DNA from: Cytophagaceae bacterium
GTDB taxonomy: Bacteria > Bacteroidota > Bacteroidia > Cytophagales > Flexibacteraceae
Direction of reading: 5' to 3'
DNA length: 64,000 nucleotides
Assembly (NCBI GenBank): GCA_027487695.1
Contig: JAIYDB010000024.1
Span: 1 to 64,000 of the forward strand
Shown here: positions 53,498-62,454 of the stretch, one piece after another
Layout: every line of letters starts with the position of its first letter
Position numbering within the stretch: the first letter of the stretch is position 1
Made by a program: the position numbers and the translations under genes
The notes under the pieces: generated by a model
What the model was told of the DNA's origin: nothing
What the model saw: the letters and a program-made list of their open reading frames with translations, nothing else
The model's database searches: none

Positions 53498-54622
53498 TTG
53501 AATAACATGATTAATTTTTGGCAACGCAAGCCTAAGTTCAACAATAATTCCGCTGCAGTTGATAGAATTGGGGGACCTTCTATCACTTATGGAGAACTAC
53601 ATACTTTGGCAGAAACTATCAATATTATGCTACCCAAAGAAAAGCAATTGGTAGCCTTATTGTGGACCAATAGTATTCATTGTTTAGCAGGTTACCTATC
53701 GGCGCTAAAAGGAGGACACACAGTTATTGTATTAGATGGAGCAGCGCCAGCCACTACTTTATACCCAATACTGCAAACCTATATGCCAAACTATGTTTGG
53801 AAGCCTAAAAATTGGGGAAACCCTAATGCTGTATTAGGCAAAGAATATAGTTTGATGCCATTTAATGAAGATGCTATTCAACTAAATCCCGATTTAGCTT
53901 TACTTATGCCTTTGCCAGAAGCAGGAACAAGCGGCTTAATGCGTTATAGCTATGAAAGTTTACAACACCAGGCAGAATCGTTGGCGGAGTTTATAGACGT
54001 GAAGGAGATTGATAAGGTACTTCAGTTAGTTCCTTATATATCAATTACTGGCTTAGGACTTTTAAACGCTTGCATTCACAGAGGTAGCTGTCAAGCTTTT
54101 GTTGGGGAAGAATATACAGCAGATGAAAGCGGTTCCTTTTTTGAAGATTTCAAACCTACAGTTTTACTAACCGATAGCTATTCAATAGAATCTGATAAGC
54201 TGATAAAATTTGAATTACCTAGTGTTTCACAAGTTGTGCTGATAAATTACTTTGGTATAAAGCCACAACTTCCAAATTGGGTAAGTACAAAAATTGTAAG
54301 TAACGTAACGGTGCAATCCATTTTTCAGATTGCTTCAATAGGAGTAGTATCTGGTTTAGTAGTAGGTTCAGAAGTAGCAAGTAGTTTAACTTTTGGTAGC
54401 GCACTGCCTTTGACCAGATTAGATGTACTAGATAGTAATACTGGTATTAAGGTTAAGCAAGCAGATACCCAAGGCAATTTATTGTTAAGAAGTATAGGAT
54501 TACCATATGGGCCAGCAACTGAGATTTCAGACCTAGACTTACCAGATGTATTTGAAGGAAAGCTAGACCTAAATTGCACTGGCTATTTTGCTGAAAGTGG
54601 TCTTTACTATTTTGCTGAATAA
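53498..54622 (+). CDS. Truncated, degenerate adenylate-forming (AMP-binding) protein
   Basis: 374 residues that follow the order of the large domain of acyl-CoA synthetases: 'ITYGELHTLAETIN', 'VALLWTNSIHCLAGYLSALKGGHTVIVLD', then a P-loop-like region. The canonical T-S-G-S-T-G-x-P-K is changed to P-E-A-G-T-S-G-L-M-R. The Y-G-x-T-E motif is lost (I-A-S-I-G-V-V-S-G), and the T-G-D motif reads C-T-G-Y near the end. The protein stops right there, so the C-terminal lid domain is absent. It cannot be a normal ligase. It could be a non-catalytic scaffold, a decayed MenE-like enzyme or a pseudogene still under a promoter. The frame is clean, with no frameshift. Confidence 0.75.
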   Translation: MNNMINFWQRKPKFNNNSAAVDRIGGPSITYGELHTLAETINIMLPKEKQLVALLWTNSIHCLAGYLSALKGGHTVIVLDGAAPATTLYPILQTYMPNYVWKPKNWGNPNAVLGKEYSLMPFNEDAIQLNPDLALLMPLPEAGTSGLMRYSYESLQHQAESLAEFIDVKEIDKVLQLVPYISITGLGLLNACIHRGSCQAFVGEEYTADESGSFFEDFKPTVLLTDSYSIESDKLIKFELPSVSQVVLINYFGIKPQLPNWVSTKIVSNVTVQSIFQIASIGVVSGLVVGSEVASSLTFGSALPLTRLDVLDSNTGIKVKQADTQGNLLLRSIGLPYGPATEISDLDLPDVFEGKLDLNCTGYFAESGLYYFAE

Positions 54623-54655
54623 TTCTAAGGAGATTGGTAAAGAATTACGGTAAAA

Positions 54656-54685
54656 CAAAAAGTCAGGCTAGGGGCCTGACTTTTT
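54656..54685 (+). terminator. Terminator after the degenerate AMP-binding gene
   Basis: AAAAAGTCAGGC-TAGG-GGCCTGACTTTTT: about 10 bp of GC-containing stem with A and T tails. Confidence 0.88.
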
Positions 54686-54814
54686 GTAGCATAAATAAAC
54701 CACTATGAAACAAACAAATTTGCCCAAATAGTCTTATCAACTACTTAGAGCAAGCACAAATATACTATTCTTTTACGGAATTGCACTATATCGGGAATTT
54801 TAGTATAGAACATA

Positions 54815-54844
54815 AAAAAGCCACAGTTTTGCAACTGTGGCTTT
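54815..54844 (-). terminator. Terminator of the leftward CHU_C protein gene
   Basis: AAAGCCACAGTT-TTGC-AACTGTGGCTTT with a further T run on the leftward strand (CTTTTTTATG), 25 nt after the stop. Confidence 0.88.
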
Positions 54845-54869
54845 GTATTATTTAAGTTAACTAAAGTTA

Positions 54870-57515
54870 TTACTTGAGTACTTGAACCCAGCCTTTAAAG
54901 GTGCCTTTAGTTTTCTTATTGGTAACTAAGTAGTAGTACATACCGCCAGGAACGTTATTAGCATTCCAATCGTTTTTGTAATCTGAGTTTTCATAAATGA
55001 TTTGTCCCCATCTGTTAAATACAGATAACTCATACTCTCCGCCTTCAGCTAAGAATTGAAGGTAATCGTTTTTAGGGTTGTCATCGCCAGGTGTGATTAC
55101 GTTAGGGAATGTTGGGATTTTTAAGATCACTTCAATACAAGTATCAAGGATACAAGTATTTCTGTTTACAGCAGCACTTAGCTGATCATAAGCTCTCAAA
55201 CAAGCTCTAACTCTTACAGTATCTGTACCTGGAGGCGCTGTTCTGTATTCTCTAACGTAAGTTTGATTAAAATCGTTAGTAGTAAAACGAACAGAATCTT
55301 CAAATGTCCACTCGTAAGTAATACCATCTGAAGGTAAGCCCTCAAGTCTGTCAGCAATTAAACGCTTAGATGCATTAGAAAATTCAATAGAAGCAGGGAA
55401 TGTAGCTACACCATCATTTAAAACTTTTTCACCAATGGCAGGTACTACTTGAATTGCATTCCTAATGTAAAGGGCTGGACGACCAAAACCAGGGATTATA
55501 TTATCACAGCCGTAGGTAGAGTCTATAACTCTTACACGATAGTAAGCAAATTCATCTGGTACAGTTACAGGATTTAAGAACTGACCAAATGCTACGCTAT
55601 CGCCAAGGAAAGGAGATTCGTTACTTGATACTGAGTACCAAGTATAAGAACGCTTTTCTGTTGCAGGGTTAATGATTGATAAACCACCTGGACCTTCTGC
55701 ATAACAAGTAGTATCGGCCGATACAATGTTTGCATTTGGAATAGGGAAGAATCTGACAGTGTACGTCTTTTGATCTTCACAGCCAGTGCTTAAAGGATTA
55801 CCAACTACACCCAATGGGAAGCGATGCTTTAATCTAAAGTATCTACTTTGAATGCCTTCAGTTCCAGGGTTTTCTAGAATACTGTCAGCTACGAAAATAA
55901 CACTTACCTTTTTCCACTCTGTTAACTGAGAAGATGGTCTAAATCTAGGTGAGCTTGTGCTTAAATTACCAAATGGCGGTGCCGATGGTATTTCACTTAT
56001 TTTGCCAGGCCTATCAATCGTAAACCAATCATCGTCGTTTTGGTTGGTTTCTCCACCAAGTGCAGTAAGTTTGAGTACTTGCCAATCATAAACCCCTATT
56101 GTAGTATCTGTTGAAGCTGGAGCTTCTAAAGGGAAATCGAACCGTTTATTGAGTGTGACGGAAAGCGTGTCAAAATTATTGGGTAGGGCACATCGGACGT
56201 TTCCAACAAAGTTTCTGACCAGATAAGGAGATATAACAAACTTCACGGTATCGTCAATATACCTATCACCGCAAATATCTGGGATAGTATCCTTGTATCT
56301 TATTGCAAATCTGCCAGCTCTACCTGGAGTAAAGTTTATTCTCCAAAGTGCAGCAGAAATAGGATCATCTACTGGTAAAACTTCGTTCACAGCAAATGAT
56401 GTACTATCAACACCATCAGGGGTATCGGCATCTAATTGGAATACTTTAAAATCGTTAGTTCCAATTTGATCGTTTCTGGTTGGGCTTGTAAATCTTACTA
56501 CAACACCACCAGAGGCACAATAATTACTGTCTTGTAATAAGGCAGTATCTAGTTTGTAAGCAGAAGGTACTGGGCTAACGTCGGCAGTAATACCGTCGCG
56601 TAATTCGTTGGCGCAACGGCCGCGGAAATCTACTTTATAACCTTTAAGGTTGTTATTGGTAAAGCCATCTACCGCTAGTATATAACGTTCTCCAACAAAA
56701 ACAGGGAATGGAGCACCATAACGACCGCCTTGAGCGCCTTGGTCACAAGATGGGGTAGTACCATCAGGTAATTCAAAAATACCGGTTGGGCCTCTAGCTG
56801 CACTCCAGTTACAACATACAACTGTACTATTGTTTGATGCAATAGAATTACAAGCAGCTCTTCTTGTTCTGAAATCGTTAATTCGGAAAACTATCCAGTC
56901 ATAATCTACACTACCGATGTTATCTGCACCAAAATCGTTACAGAATCGAGGGTTTGTAGGATCAATGGTATCGCAATTACAAGGTGGCGATGCAGTTGTT
57001 TGGTCGCAATCGGCTGGGTTTGGTGGTACGTCGCAAGGGAAAATCTTTAATCTTAACTTACCTGCTGGGGCACCAACAATATAAGGCTGACCTGGAAGTG
57101 GGCGAATTTCAAAAACATACCAAGATGTTTGGCGTTCGTTAACACCGAAACAGGTGGTGCCTACAGGAGGTAAATCGAACTGGCTACATCCTTGGCCGCA
57201 AATAGCTGCGTTAAAACCTGTTGTTGGTCCATAACCTACAGAGGCAACGTCATTTACCAATGAACACAATGGCAGTGCACCGCAACAATCTTGGTGTGGC
57301 TTGTGTGTATAGTTGATTGGACATAGAGGTCCATTTGGATTTGTAAATGTAGCTGGCGGACATCCTAACCAGTCATCTGAACTTGGGTATGGCCAGTTAT
57401 TTACGTCGTAAGGACACCTGGACCTGAAACTTCCTTGCGCAAACACTGAGGCTAAGCCAGTGATTAGCAACAAGATGAGTGTAGGTAAAATCCTACTTTT
57501 CATGGTGTTTATCAT
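54870..57515 (-). CDS. Large secreted Cys-rich protein with CHU_C gliding-type sorting domain
   Basis: 881 residues; signal peptide (SRILPTLILLLITGLASVFAQ). The first 300 residues are Cys-rich (many C-x-C and C-C pairs, for example 'HQDCCGALPLC' and 'PPCNCDTIDP') with Gly/Asp loops, reminiscent of Ca-binding surface modules. The middle consists of PKD/Ig-like beta domains with repeated D-T/S motifs. The C-terminal 85 residues are the T9SS type B/CHU_C domain: 'FPNVITPGDDNPKNDYLQFL', 'YELSVFNRWGQIIYE', 'VPGGMYYYLVTN' and 'FKGWVQVLK'. The last residues match the protein at 28347. It lies 37 nt downstream of a YceI-like gene and is probably cotranscribed with it. Confidence 0.93.
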   Translation of the reverse strand: MINTMKSRILPTLILLLITGLASVFAQGSFRSRCPYDVNNWPYPSSDDWLGCPPATFTNPNGPLCPINYTHKPHQDCCGALPLCSLVNDVASVGYGPTTGFNAAICGQGCSQFDLPPVGTTCFGVNERQTSWYVFEIRPLPGQPYIVGAPAGKLRLKIFPCDVPPNPADCDQTTASPPCNCDTIDPTNPRFCNDFGADNIGSVDYDWIVFRINDFRTRRAACNSIASNNSTVVCCNWSAARGPTGIFELPDGTTPSCDQGAQGGRYGAPFPVFVGERYILAVDGFTNNNLKGYKVDFRGRCANELRDGITADVSPVPSAYKLDTALLQDSNYCASGGVVVRFTSPTRNDQIGTNDFKVFQLDADTPDGVDSTSFAVNEVLPVDDPISAALWRINFTPGRAGRFAIRYKDTIPDICGDRYIDDTVKFVISPYLVRNFVGNVRCALPNNFDTLSVTLNKRFDFPLEAPASTDTTIGVYDWQVLKLTALGGETNQNDDDWFTIDRPGKISEIPSAPPFGNLSTSSPRFRPSSQLTEWKKVSVIFVADSILENPGTEGIQSRYFRLKHRFPLGVVGNPLSTGCEDQKTYTVRFFPIPNANIVSADTTCYAEGPGGLSIINPATEKRSYTWYSVSSNESPFLGDSVAFGQFLNPVTVPDEFAYYRVRVIDSTYGCDNIIPGFGRPALYIRNAIQVVPAIGEKVLNDGVATFPASIEFSNASKRLIADRLEGLPSDGITYEWTFEDSVRFTTNDFNQTYVREYRTAPPGTDTVRVRACLRAYDQLSAAVNRNTCILDTCIEVILKIPTFPNVITPGDDNPKNDYLQFLAEGGEYELSVFNRWGQIIYENSDYKNDWNANNVPGGMYYYLVTNKKTKGTFKGWVQVLK

Positions 57516-57552
57516 CTTATTATCGGGTGTAAAGGTTGGTCGGGAGTAGTTA

Positions 57553-58101
57553 TTAGTAAGCTAGTTGAATTCTGAAACTACCATTGTAGGTATTTTGCAA
57601 ATCTGCTGGAATGCTATTCCCAAAGGTGTTTACGTTAACCGTAAAATCTGTTGTGAAATGATATACGCCTCTATTATCTCTGCTAAATGTAATAGGCAGG
57701 GTAATTGGAGCTCTTACGCCAGATATTTTTAGTAATCCTGGAATTTGTAATGTTACAGATTGTCCTTTGTTCAATTCTCTGATATTAGCTGCTGGGTTAT
57801 CAGGTGTGAATTCTAAAAGGTTATATCTCAGATTAAAAATCTGGTCAAACGCAGTATTCTCTGAAGCATTAGCCGCCTTGAATGTGGCTAATTTGCAAGC
57901 GAATCCAAAATAATGGGTTCCTAAATCAATGTTAGCATCAACTGCATCTGAATTATAATCAACAGAACCAGAGTTGGTAAGCATTGAAAGCGTAGCTCTA
58001 TTACATCTGCCGCCTACTTGTAAAGCATAAGAGGCTTGTGCCATTGCTGCACTACTAACTAAGACGAAGAGGAATAGGAGGGGGAGTAGTTTTTTTCTCA
58101 T
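57553..58101 (-). CDS. YceI-like exported protein
   Basis: 182 residues with a signal peptide (RKKLLPLLFLFVLVSSAAMAQ). The C-terminal half has the YceI-type strands ('VTLQIPGLLKISGVRAPITLPITFSRDNRGVYHFTTDFTVN', 'TYNGSFRIQLAY'). The N-terminal half ('ATLSMLTNSGSVDYNSDAVDANIDLGTHYFGFACKLATF') is more divergent than in the protein at 5786. It probably binds an amphiphilic ligand in the periplasm or at the surface. It is the first gene of a unit with the CHU_C protein, under the promoter at 58163-58193. Confidence 0.72.
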   Translation of the reverse strand: MRKKLLPLLFLFVLVSSAAMAQASYALQVGGRCNRATLSMLTNSGSVDYNSDAVDANIDLGTHYFGFACKLATFKAANASENTAFDQIFNLRYNLLEFTPDNPAANIRELNKGQSVTLQIPGLLKISGVRAPITLPITFSRDNRGVYHFTTDFTVNVNTFGNSIPADLQNTYNGSFRIQLAY

Positions 58102-58162
58102 TGTAACAGTTTTCTGAAATTTTTTAATTGTCGGACAGAAACCTAGCAGTGTAATTCAACTA

Positions 58163-58193
58163 CAAAGTTATTCTGTTTGAGCAATTATCCAAA
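58163..58193 (-). promoter_or_regulatory. Promoter of the YceI-like/CHU_C unit
   Basis: Read leftwards: TTTG (58190-58193), 19 nt, TAACTTTG (58163-58170). Both elements match the Bacteroidota consensus with ideal spacing. The leader is about 55 nt. Confidence 0.75.
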
Positions 58194-58300
58194 AGGAAGT
58201 ACTTAAAAAAAAATAAAGTGCCGAAAAATATGCGGTCTATTTTTTATTTAGCCTACTAAAACTGCTGAAAATGTGGATTTTGCAGGGATTGCGATAAAAA

Positions 58301-58337
58301 AAGATGGTCAGAAAATTTTCTGACCATCTTAAAATAT
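58301..58337 (-). terminator. Terminator of the rpsF-rpsR-rplI operon
   Basis: AAGATGGTCAGAAAA and TTTTCTGACCATCTT form a perfect 30-bp palindrome. On the leftward strand it is followed by TTTTTTTATCG. It lies 38 nt past the rplI stop. Confidence 0.92.
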
Positions 58338-58374
58338 TACGTAAGATTTTACTTAAAAAGTAAGTTGCCAGAAA

Positions 58375-58818
58375 TTAGTCGGCAATTACTTCAAAGTTAA
58401 CTGTGTGCTTAACTTCTTTGTGTAAAGAAAGCAATGCAGTAAACTCACCTAAGTTTTTAACATCTTCGTTAAAGCTAATGCGCTTTCTATCTACATCAAA
58501 ACCTTTATCTCTAAGGGCATCTGATAATTGTAGGGTAGTTACAGCACCAAAAATTTTGCCATTTTCGCCAGCTTTAGCTTTGATTGTTAGCTTCATTTCG
58601 CCAATGCCTTCGGCAATAGCAATAGCAGCAGTCTTAATTTTCTCAGCTTTGTGGGCTGCTTGCTTTAAGTTTTCGGCAAGTTGCTTTCTAGCACTTTCAG
58701 TAGCTAAGATTGCAAAACCTTGTGGTATAAGGTAGTTACGGCCAAAACCTGGACGTACACTCACCACATCGTTTTTATAACCGAGGTTCTTAACATCGTC
58801 TTTCAGAATAAGTTCCAT
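58375..58818 (-). CDS. rplI: 50S ribosomal protein L9
   Basis: 147 residues. The N-terminal L9 signature is clear (MELILKDDVKNLGYKNDVVS, then V-R-P-G-F-G-R-N-Y-L-I-P-Q-G-F-A). The connecting helix and C-terminal domain follow ('AGENGKIFGAVTTLQLSDAL'). L9 binds 23S rRNA near the L1 stalk. Last gene of the operon. Confidence 0.98.
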   Translation of the reverse strand: MELILKDDVKNLGYKNDVVSVRPGFGRNYLIPQGFAILATESARKQLAENLKQAAHKAEKIKTAAIAIAEGIGEMKLTIKAKAGENGKIFGAVTTLQLSDALRDKGFDVDRKRISFNEDVKNLGEFTALLSLHKEVKHTVNFEVIAD

Positions 58819-58845
58819 TATTATGTTAGTTTAGTGGTGAATGGT

Positions 58846-59115
58846 TTATTTTAATGAATCTGTTACGTAAGGCAATAATGATAAATGCCTAGCACGCTTT
58901 ACAGCCTGAGCTACTTTCTTCTGGAATTTAGAAGAAGTACCAGTTAAGCGACGTGGATAGATTTTACCTTGATCGTTTACGAACTTTAATAAGAAGTTAG
59001 CATCCTTATAATCGATATAGCGGATACCATTCTTTTTGAAGCGGCAATACTTTTTGCGCATTTCAGGCTTGTTAACCTGATCGCTATTGTTAGTAGTGTT
59101 CGGATTGTTAGCCAT
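58846..59115 (-). CDS. rpsR: 30S ribosomal protein S18
   Basis: 89 residues. The N-terminal tail has a Q-V-N-K-P-E-M segment that varies in the phylum, then the conserved core 'KYCRFKKNGIRYIDYKDANFLLKFV' and 'GKIYPRRLTGTSSKFQKKVAQAVKRARHLSLLPY'. S18 pairs with S6 on 16S rRNA. Two bases separate it from rpsF. Confidence 0.98.
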   Translation of the reverse strand: MANNPNTTNNSDQVNKPEMRKKYCRFKKNGIRYIDYKDANFLLKFVNDQGKIYPRRLTGTSSKFQKKVAQAVKRARHLSLLPYVTDSLK

Positions 59116-59117
59116 TA

Positions 59118-59483
59118 TTATGATGCGGTTGTGGTTTCAGGGGTTTGTTTTTTGAACTTTCCGCTTCTACGCTTATCGTTATACTCAAGAGCATACTTAT
59201 CTAGCGAAGTGGTAAGGAAACGAATAATGTTTTCATCTCTGCGGAACTCTGTTTCCAAAGTTGCTACAACAGGAGTTTCGGCATTAAACTCGATATAAAC
59301 GTAGTAGCCAGTTGTTTTGTGGTCGATTGTGTAAGCAAGCTTACGTAATCCCCACTCTTCAACGTTAACTACATCTGCCCCTTGGTCGGTTAAAACCTTA
59401 GTGAATTTGGTAACGGTGTCCTTTGCCTGAGTTTCAGTCAAAATGGGAGTTAGAATGAACACCGTTTCATAGCTCTTTTTCAT
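59118..59483 (-). CDS. rpsF: 30S ribosomal protein S6
   Basis: 121 residues, starting 'MKKSYETVFILTPILTETQ', with the ferredoxin-like strands 'VVNVEEWGLRKLAYTIDHKTTGYYVYIEFNA' and 'DENIIRFLTTSLDKYALEY' and a short basic tail. First gene of the S6-S18-L9 operon, under the -7 element at 59518. Confidence 0.98.
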   Translation of the reverse strand: MKKSYETVFILTPILTETQAKDTVTKFTKVLTDQGADVVNVEEWGLRKLAYTIDHKTTGYYVYIEFNAETPVVATLETEFRRDENIIRFLTTSLDKYALEYNDKRRSGKFKKQTPETTTAS

Positions 59484-59517
59484 TGCTACAGAACGTAATA
59501 GGTTAAAATTAGGACTG

Positions 59518-59525
59518 CAAAGGTA
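59518..59525 (-). promoter_or_regulatory. -7 promoter element of the rpsF operon
   Basis: Read leftwards TACCTTTG, an exact match 35 nt before the rpsF ATG. Confidence 0.6.
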
Positions 59526-59584
59526 AGTAATTTATTATGAATACCTAAGCTATTATCTATTTTCTTTTTGTGAGCTAAGTGCAT

Positions 59585-59619
59585 AAAAAAGCACCAACCT
59601 ATTTGATAAGTTGGTGCCT
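59585..59619 (-). terminator. Terminator of the TPR-protein gene
   Basis: On the leftward strand GGCACCAACTTATCAAATAGGTTGGTGC followed by TTTTTTATG: an 8-bp outer stem with a loose interior loop. Confidence 0.82.
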
Positions 59620-59639
59620 TGCTGTTTTGATAACTAAAA

Positions 59640-60365
59640 CTATTCAGCTGTAGCAGCTTCTAATCTTGCTTTTGCTTTTTTAGCTTCCATTACATCGGCC
59701 GATAGAGGGTATTTTGTAACAATTCTATCGTAAGTAGAAAGTGCTTCTGTAAGGTTGTTATTTAACTCTTGTGCCAAGGCTAATTTTGATAAATAACCTG
59801 GAGTAAAGCGCTCGTTTGGATAGTAATCTGATGCTTTTGAATAGAACTTCTGCGCTTCAGCGTAGTTTTTCTGCTCAAGGTAAGCATCGCCAATCAGGGA
59901 ATAAGCTCTTGCTTGGATAAGCAAATCATTGCTCTTAAAGTTACTAAGTGCTTCAATAGCTTCAGGGAACTTACCTTTCTTTAATTGAATTGCACCAATA
60001 TAAAAGTTGGCTTGGTTAGCTGCATTCGTGCCAGAGTAGTCTTCTGCAATAGCCTTTAGGCCTGGCTCATTGGTACCTTTGCCATTTAAAGCTCTATCTA
60101 ATGAATCGGCTTCAAATGCGTACACTGAACGGAACAAAAGCTCTTGGGCTTCAGTATCTTTTTCTTGGTCGGCAGATTGTAAATAGAAATAACCACCACC
60201 AATTAAGGCAATACCAATAACTGCACCCAAAATTATATTTTGGTATTTGGTCCAAAGATTAGTTTCCGTGCCTAGTGAATCGGCATTGAAGGTTTGATCT
60301 GGAGCCGCAGGAATAGCGGTAGGGTTCGTAATTTCAGTAGCCTGTTGCTGCTTATTTTCGGCCAT
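59640..60365 (-). CDS. TPR-repeat membrane-anchored protein
   Basis: 241 residues: a polar N-terminal segment (about 1-38), one membrane helix (NIILGAVIGIALIGGGYFYLQ, about 44-64), then about five tetratricopeptide repeats (for example 'LLIQARAYSLIGDAYLEQKNYAEAQKFYSKASDYYPNE'). The layout resembles YfgM/ancillary SecYEG-type TPR proteins and the Bacteroidota family often found near ribosomal or cell-wall genes. It probably mediates protein contacts at the periplasmic face. It has its own promoter. Confidence 0.88.
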   Translation of the reverse strand: MAENKQQQATEITNPTAIPAAPDQTFNADSLGTETNLWTKYQNIILGAVIGIALIGGGYFYLQSADQEKDTEAQELLFRSVYAFEADSLDRALNGKGTNEPGLKAIAEDYSGTNAANQANFYIGAIQLKKGKFPEAIEALSNFKSNDLLIQARAYSLIGDAYLEQKNYAEAQKFYSKASDYYPNERFTPGYLSKLALAQELNNNLTEALSTYDRIVTKYPLSADVMEAKKAKARLEAATAE

Positions 60366-60384
60366 AGTTATTTAAATTGAGGTG

Positions 60385-60414
60385 CAAAGATAGGTAAGCC
60401 TATTTAATATGCAA
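60385..60414 (-). promoter_or_regulatory. Promoter of the TPR-protein gene
   Basis: Read leftwards: CTTG near 60411-60414, 19 nt, TATCTTTG (60385-60392). The -7 element is exact and the spacing ideal. Confidence 0.6.
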
Positions 60415-60476
60415 GTATGCTGCACTTTACAACCATAAATTACTTGCTATTATGATGTGTTTACCTTAGCAGACAA

Positions 60477-60504
60477 TAAAAAATCCCTACCAAGGGTAGG
60501 GATT
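60477..60504 (-). terminator. Terminator of msrB
   Basis: AAATCCCTACC-AA-GGGTAGGGATTT; on the leftward strand a run of T follows. It lies 7 nt past the msrB stop. Confidence 0.88.
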
Positions 60505-60510
60505 TGGCAT

Positions 60511-60996
60511 TTATTTGGCTTTTTCAAATTCTAAACTAACGCTATTAATACAATAACGTAAGCCTGTAGGATTAGGACCATCGTCAAAAACGTGACCTAA
60601 ATGGCCACCGCAACTCGCACAAACTACTTCTGTACGAACCATACCGTGGCTTTTATCGGTAATGGCTTTAACGGTTCCTTTCTTTATAACATCAAAGAAA
60701 CTAGGCCAGCCTGTGCCGCTATCAAACTTTTGTTCGCTGCTGAAAAGTGGGGTATGGCAACCGTTACATTTATAGGTTCCTTTTTCGTGGTTATCGTAAT
60801 AGGCACCTGTGAAAGCACGTTCTGTGCCTTTTTCACGTAGTACACGATAGGCATCTGGACCAAGTTCAGCCTTCCACTGGGCTTCTGTTTTTTGAATAGG
60901 ATAGTTTTCCATTTCTTTTTTTGCTTTAGGTTGTTGACCGCAAGCATTTAGGGTTGTTGTGAGTACTAGGGCTAGTAATATTACTATTTTCTGCAT
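60511..60996 (-). CDS. msrB: Peptide-methionine (R)-S-oxide reductase, lipoprotein form
   Basis: 161 residues. The lipoprotein signal ([18 protein letters not shown], Cys near 19) places it in the envelope. The MsrB domain has both zinc pairs (K-C-N-G-C and [17 protein letters not shown]) and the catalytic cysteine in R-Y-C-I-N-S-V-S-L. '[10 protein letters not shown]' forms part of the substrate pocket. It repairs R-methionine sulfoxide in envelope proteins, with electrons probably from a periplasmic thioredoxin-like partner such as the one at 6591. Monocistronic. Confidence 0.96.
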   Translation of the reverse strand: MQKIVILLALVLTTTLNACGQQPKAKKEMENYPIQKTEAQWKAELGPDAYRVLREKGTERAFTGAYYDNHEKGTYKCNGCHTPLFSSEQKFDSGTGWPSFFDVIKKGTVKAITDKSHGMVRTEVVCASCGGHLGHVFDDGPNPTGLRYCINSVSLEFEKAK

Positions 60997-61134
60997 TTTA
61001 TGTTTTGTGGTTTAGTGCGTGAAAACTTTGAGTTCAACATATATACGTTATAGTTTGGTAAATAGTTGTTGTAGCTTAAAATCTATATACTGAACTTACG
61101 GCTCCAAACTTAAGTTCTTACATACTTAACGTAG

Positions 61135-61142
61135 TAACTTTG
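61135..61142 (+). promoter_or_regulatory. -7 promoter element of pgk
   Basis: TAACTTTG, an exact match 42 nt before the pgk ATG. Confidence 0.55.
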
Positions 61143-61183
61143 GGTTTGGTTACGTTTAGCAATTTCTAATTTATCCATATCAG

Positions 61184-62374
61184 ATGATTACCTTAGATCA
61201 GTTTAATTTTAGCGGTAAGCGTGCCGTTGTTCGTGTAGATTTTAATGTGCCATTGCACAAAACCACTTTTGAAGTTACTGACGATATTAGGATTCGTTCG
61301 GCAGTACCTACGATTAAGAAAATACTAGCCGATGGCGGTTCTGTGGTGCTCATGTCTCACCTTGGCAGACCAAAAGAAGGCCCTGAAGATAAATATAGCC
61401 TTCGTCATATCGTTTCTACAGTAGAAAAGAACTTAGGCATTTCTATTCAATTTGCTTCAGATTGCATAGGCGAAGAGGCAGAAACCTTAGCAAATAACCT
61501 TAAAGCAGGTGAGGTATTACTTTTAGAAAACCTACGTTTCTATAAGGAAGAAGAAAAAGGCAATTTAGAGTTCGCGCAAAAGTTAGCTAAGCTAGGCAAT
61601 GTATATGTGAACGATGCCTTCGGTACAGCTCATAGAGCTCATGCTTCTACTGCGGTAATGGCTCAATTCTTTACTGATAAGGTTTGTGGCTACCTAATGC
61701 AGGCTGAATTAGATAACGCTAAAAAGGTGCTTGACGAAGTTCAACATCCTTATACTGCGATTATGGGTGGCGCTAAGATTAGTGATAAGATTTTAATTAT
61801 TGAGCGTTTGCTAGATAAGGTTGATAACCTAATTATAGGTGGCGGTATGGCTTATACTTTCTTCAAGGCAATGGGTGGCGAAATTGGCAAATCGTTGGTG
61901 GAAGCCGATAGATTAGAATTAGCTAAGGAATTGATTGAAAAGGCTAAAGCAAAGGGCGTAAACCTATTACTACCTTCTGATAGTAAAATTGCTGATGCTT
62001 TTAGTAATGATGCAAATGCTGAATACGCCCAAAACGATGCTATTAAGGCCGATTATATGGGTCTGGACATTGGTCCTGATGCCATTAAGGTATTCTCTGA
62101 AACAGTAGCAAGCAGCAAAACCATTCTTTGGAACGGACCGATGGGTGTTTTTGAAATGCCAAACTTTGCTGCAGGAACGCAGGCTATTGCAAACGCTGTA
62201 GTAAAAGCAACTGAAGAAAACGGTGCTTTCTCATTGATTGGCGGTGGCGATAGTGCTGCTGCTATTTCACAGATGGGTATGGCTGATAGAGTAAGCTATG
62301 TATCTACTGGCGGTGGTGCCTTGCTAGAATATATGGAAGGCAAAGAACTTCCGGGTGTTGTAGCTTTGCAATAA
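61184..62374 (+). CDS. pgk: Phosphoglycerate kinase
   Basis: A 396-residue glycolytic enzyme that makes ATP from 1,3-bisphosphoglycerate. N-terminal '[13 protein letters not shown]' (signature), '[19 protein letters not shown]', '[15 protein letters not shown]', '[17 protein letters not shown]'. C-terminal nucleotide-binding part: '[14 protein letters not shown]', '[14 protein letters not shown]', '[13 protein letters not shown]' and '[13 protein letters not shown]'. Full length and intact, with its own promoter. Confidence 0.99.
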   Translation: MITLDQFNFSGKRAVVRVDFNVPLHKTTFEVTDDIRIRSAVPTIKKILADGGSVVLMSHLGRPKEGPEDKYSLRHIVSTVEKNLGISIQFASDCIGEEAETLANNLKAGEVLLLENLRFYKEEEKGNLEFAQKLAKLGNVYVNDAFGTAHRAHASTAVMAQFFTDKVCGYLMQAELDNAKKVLDEVQHPYTAIMGGAKISDKILIIERLLDKVDNLIIGGGMAYTFFKAMGGEIGKSLVEADRLELAKELIEKAKAKGVNLLLPSDSKIADAFSNDANAEYAQNDAIKADYMGLDIGPDAIKVFSETVASSKTILWNGPMGVFEMPNFAAGTQAIANAVVKATEENGAFSLIGGGDSAAAISQMGMADRVSYVSTGGGALLEYMEGKELPGVVALQ

Positions 62375-62454
62375 GAAACTTAGGCTTGCCTACGTTCTGA
62401 AATCAAATAGAATTTTAAGCAGAAACTATCTGCTTAGTCCATAAACAAAAGCAA

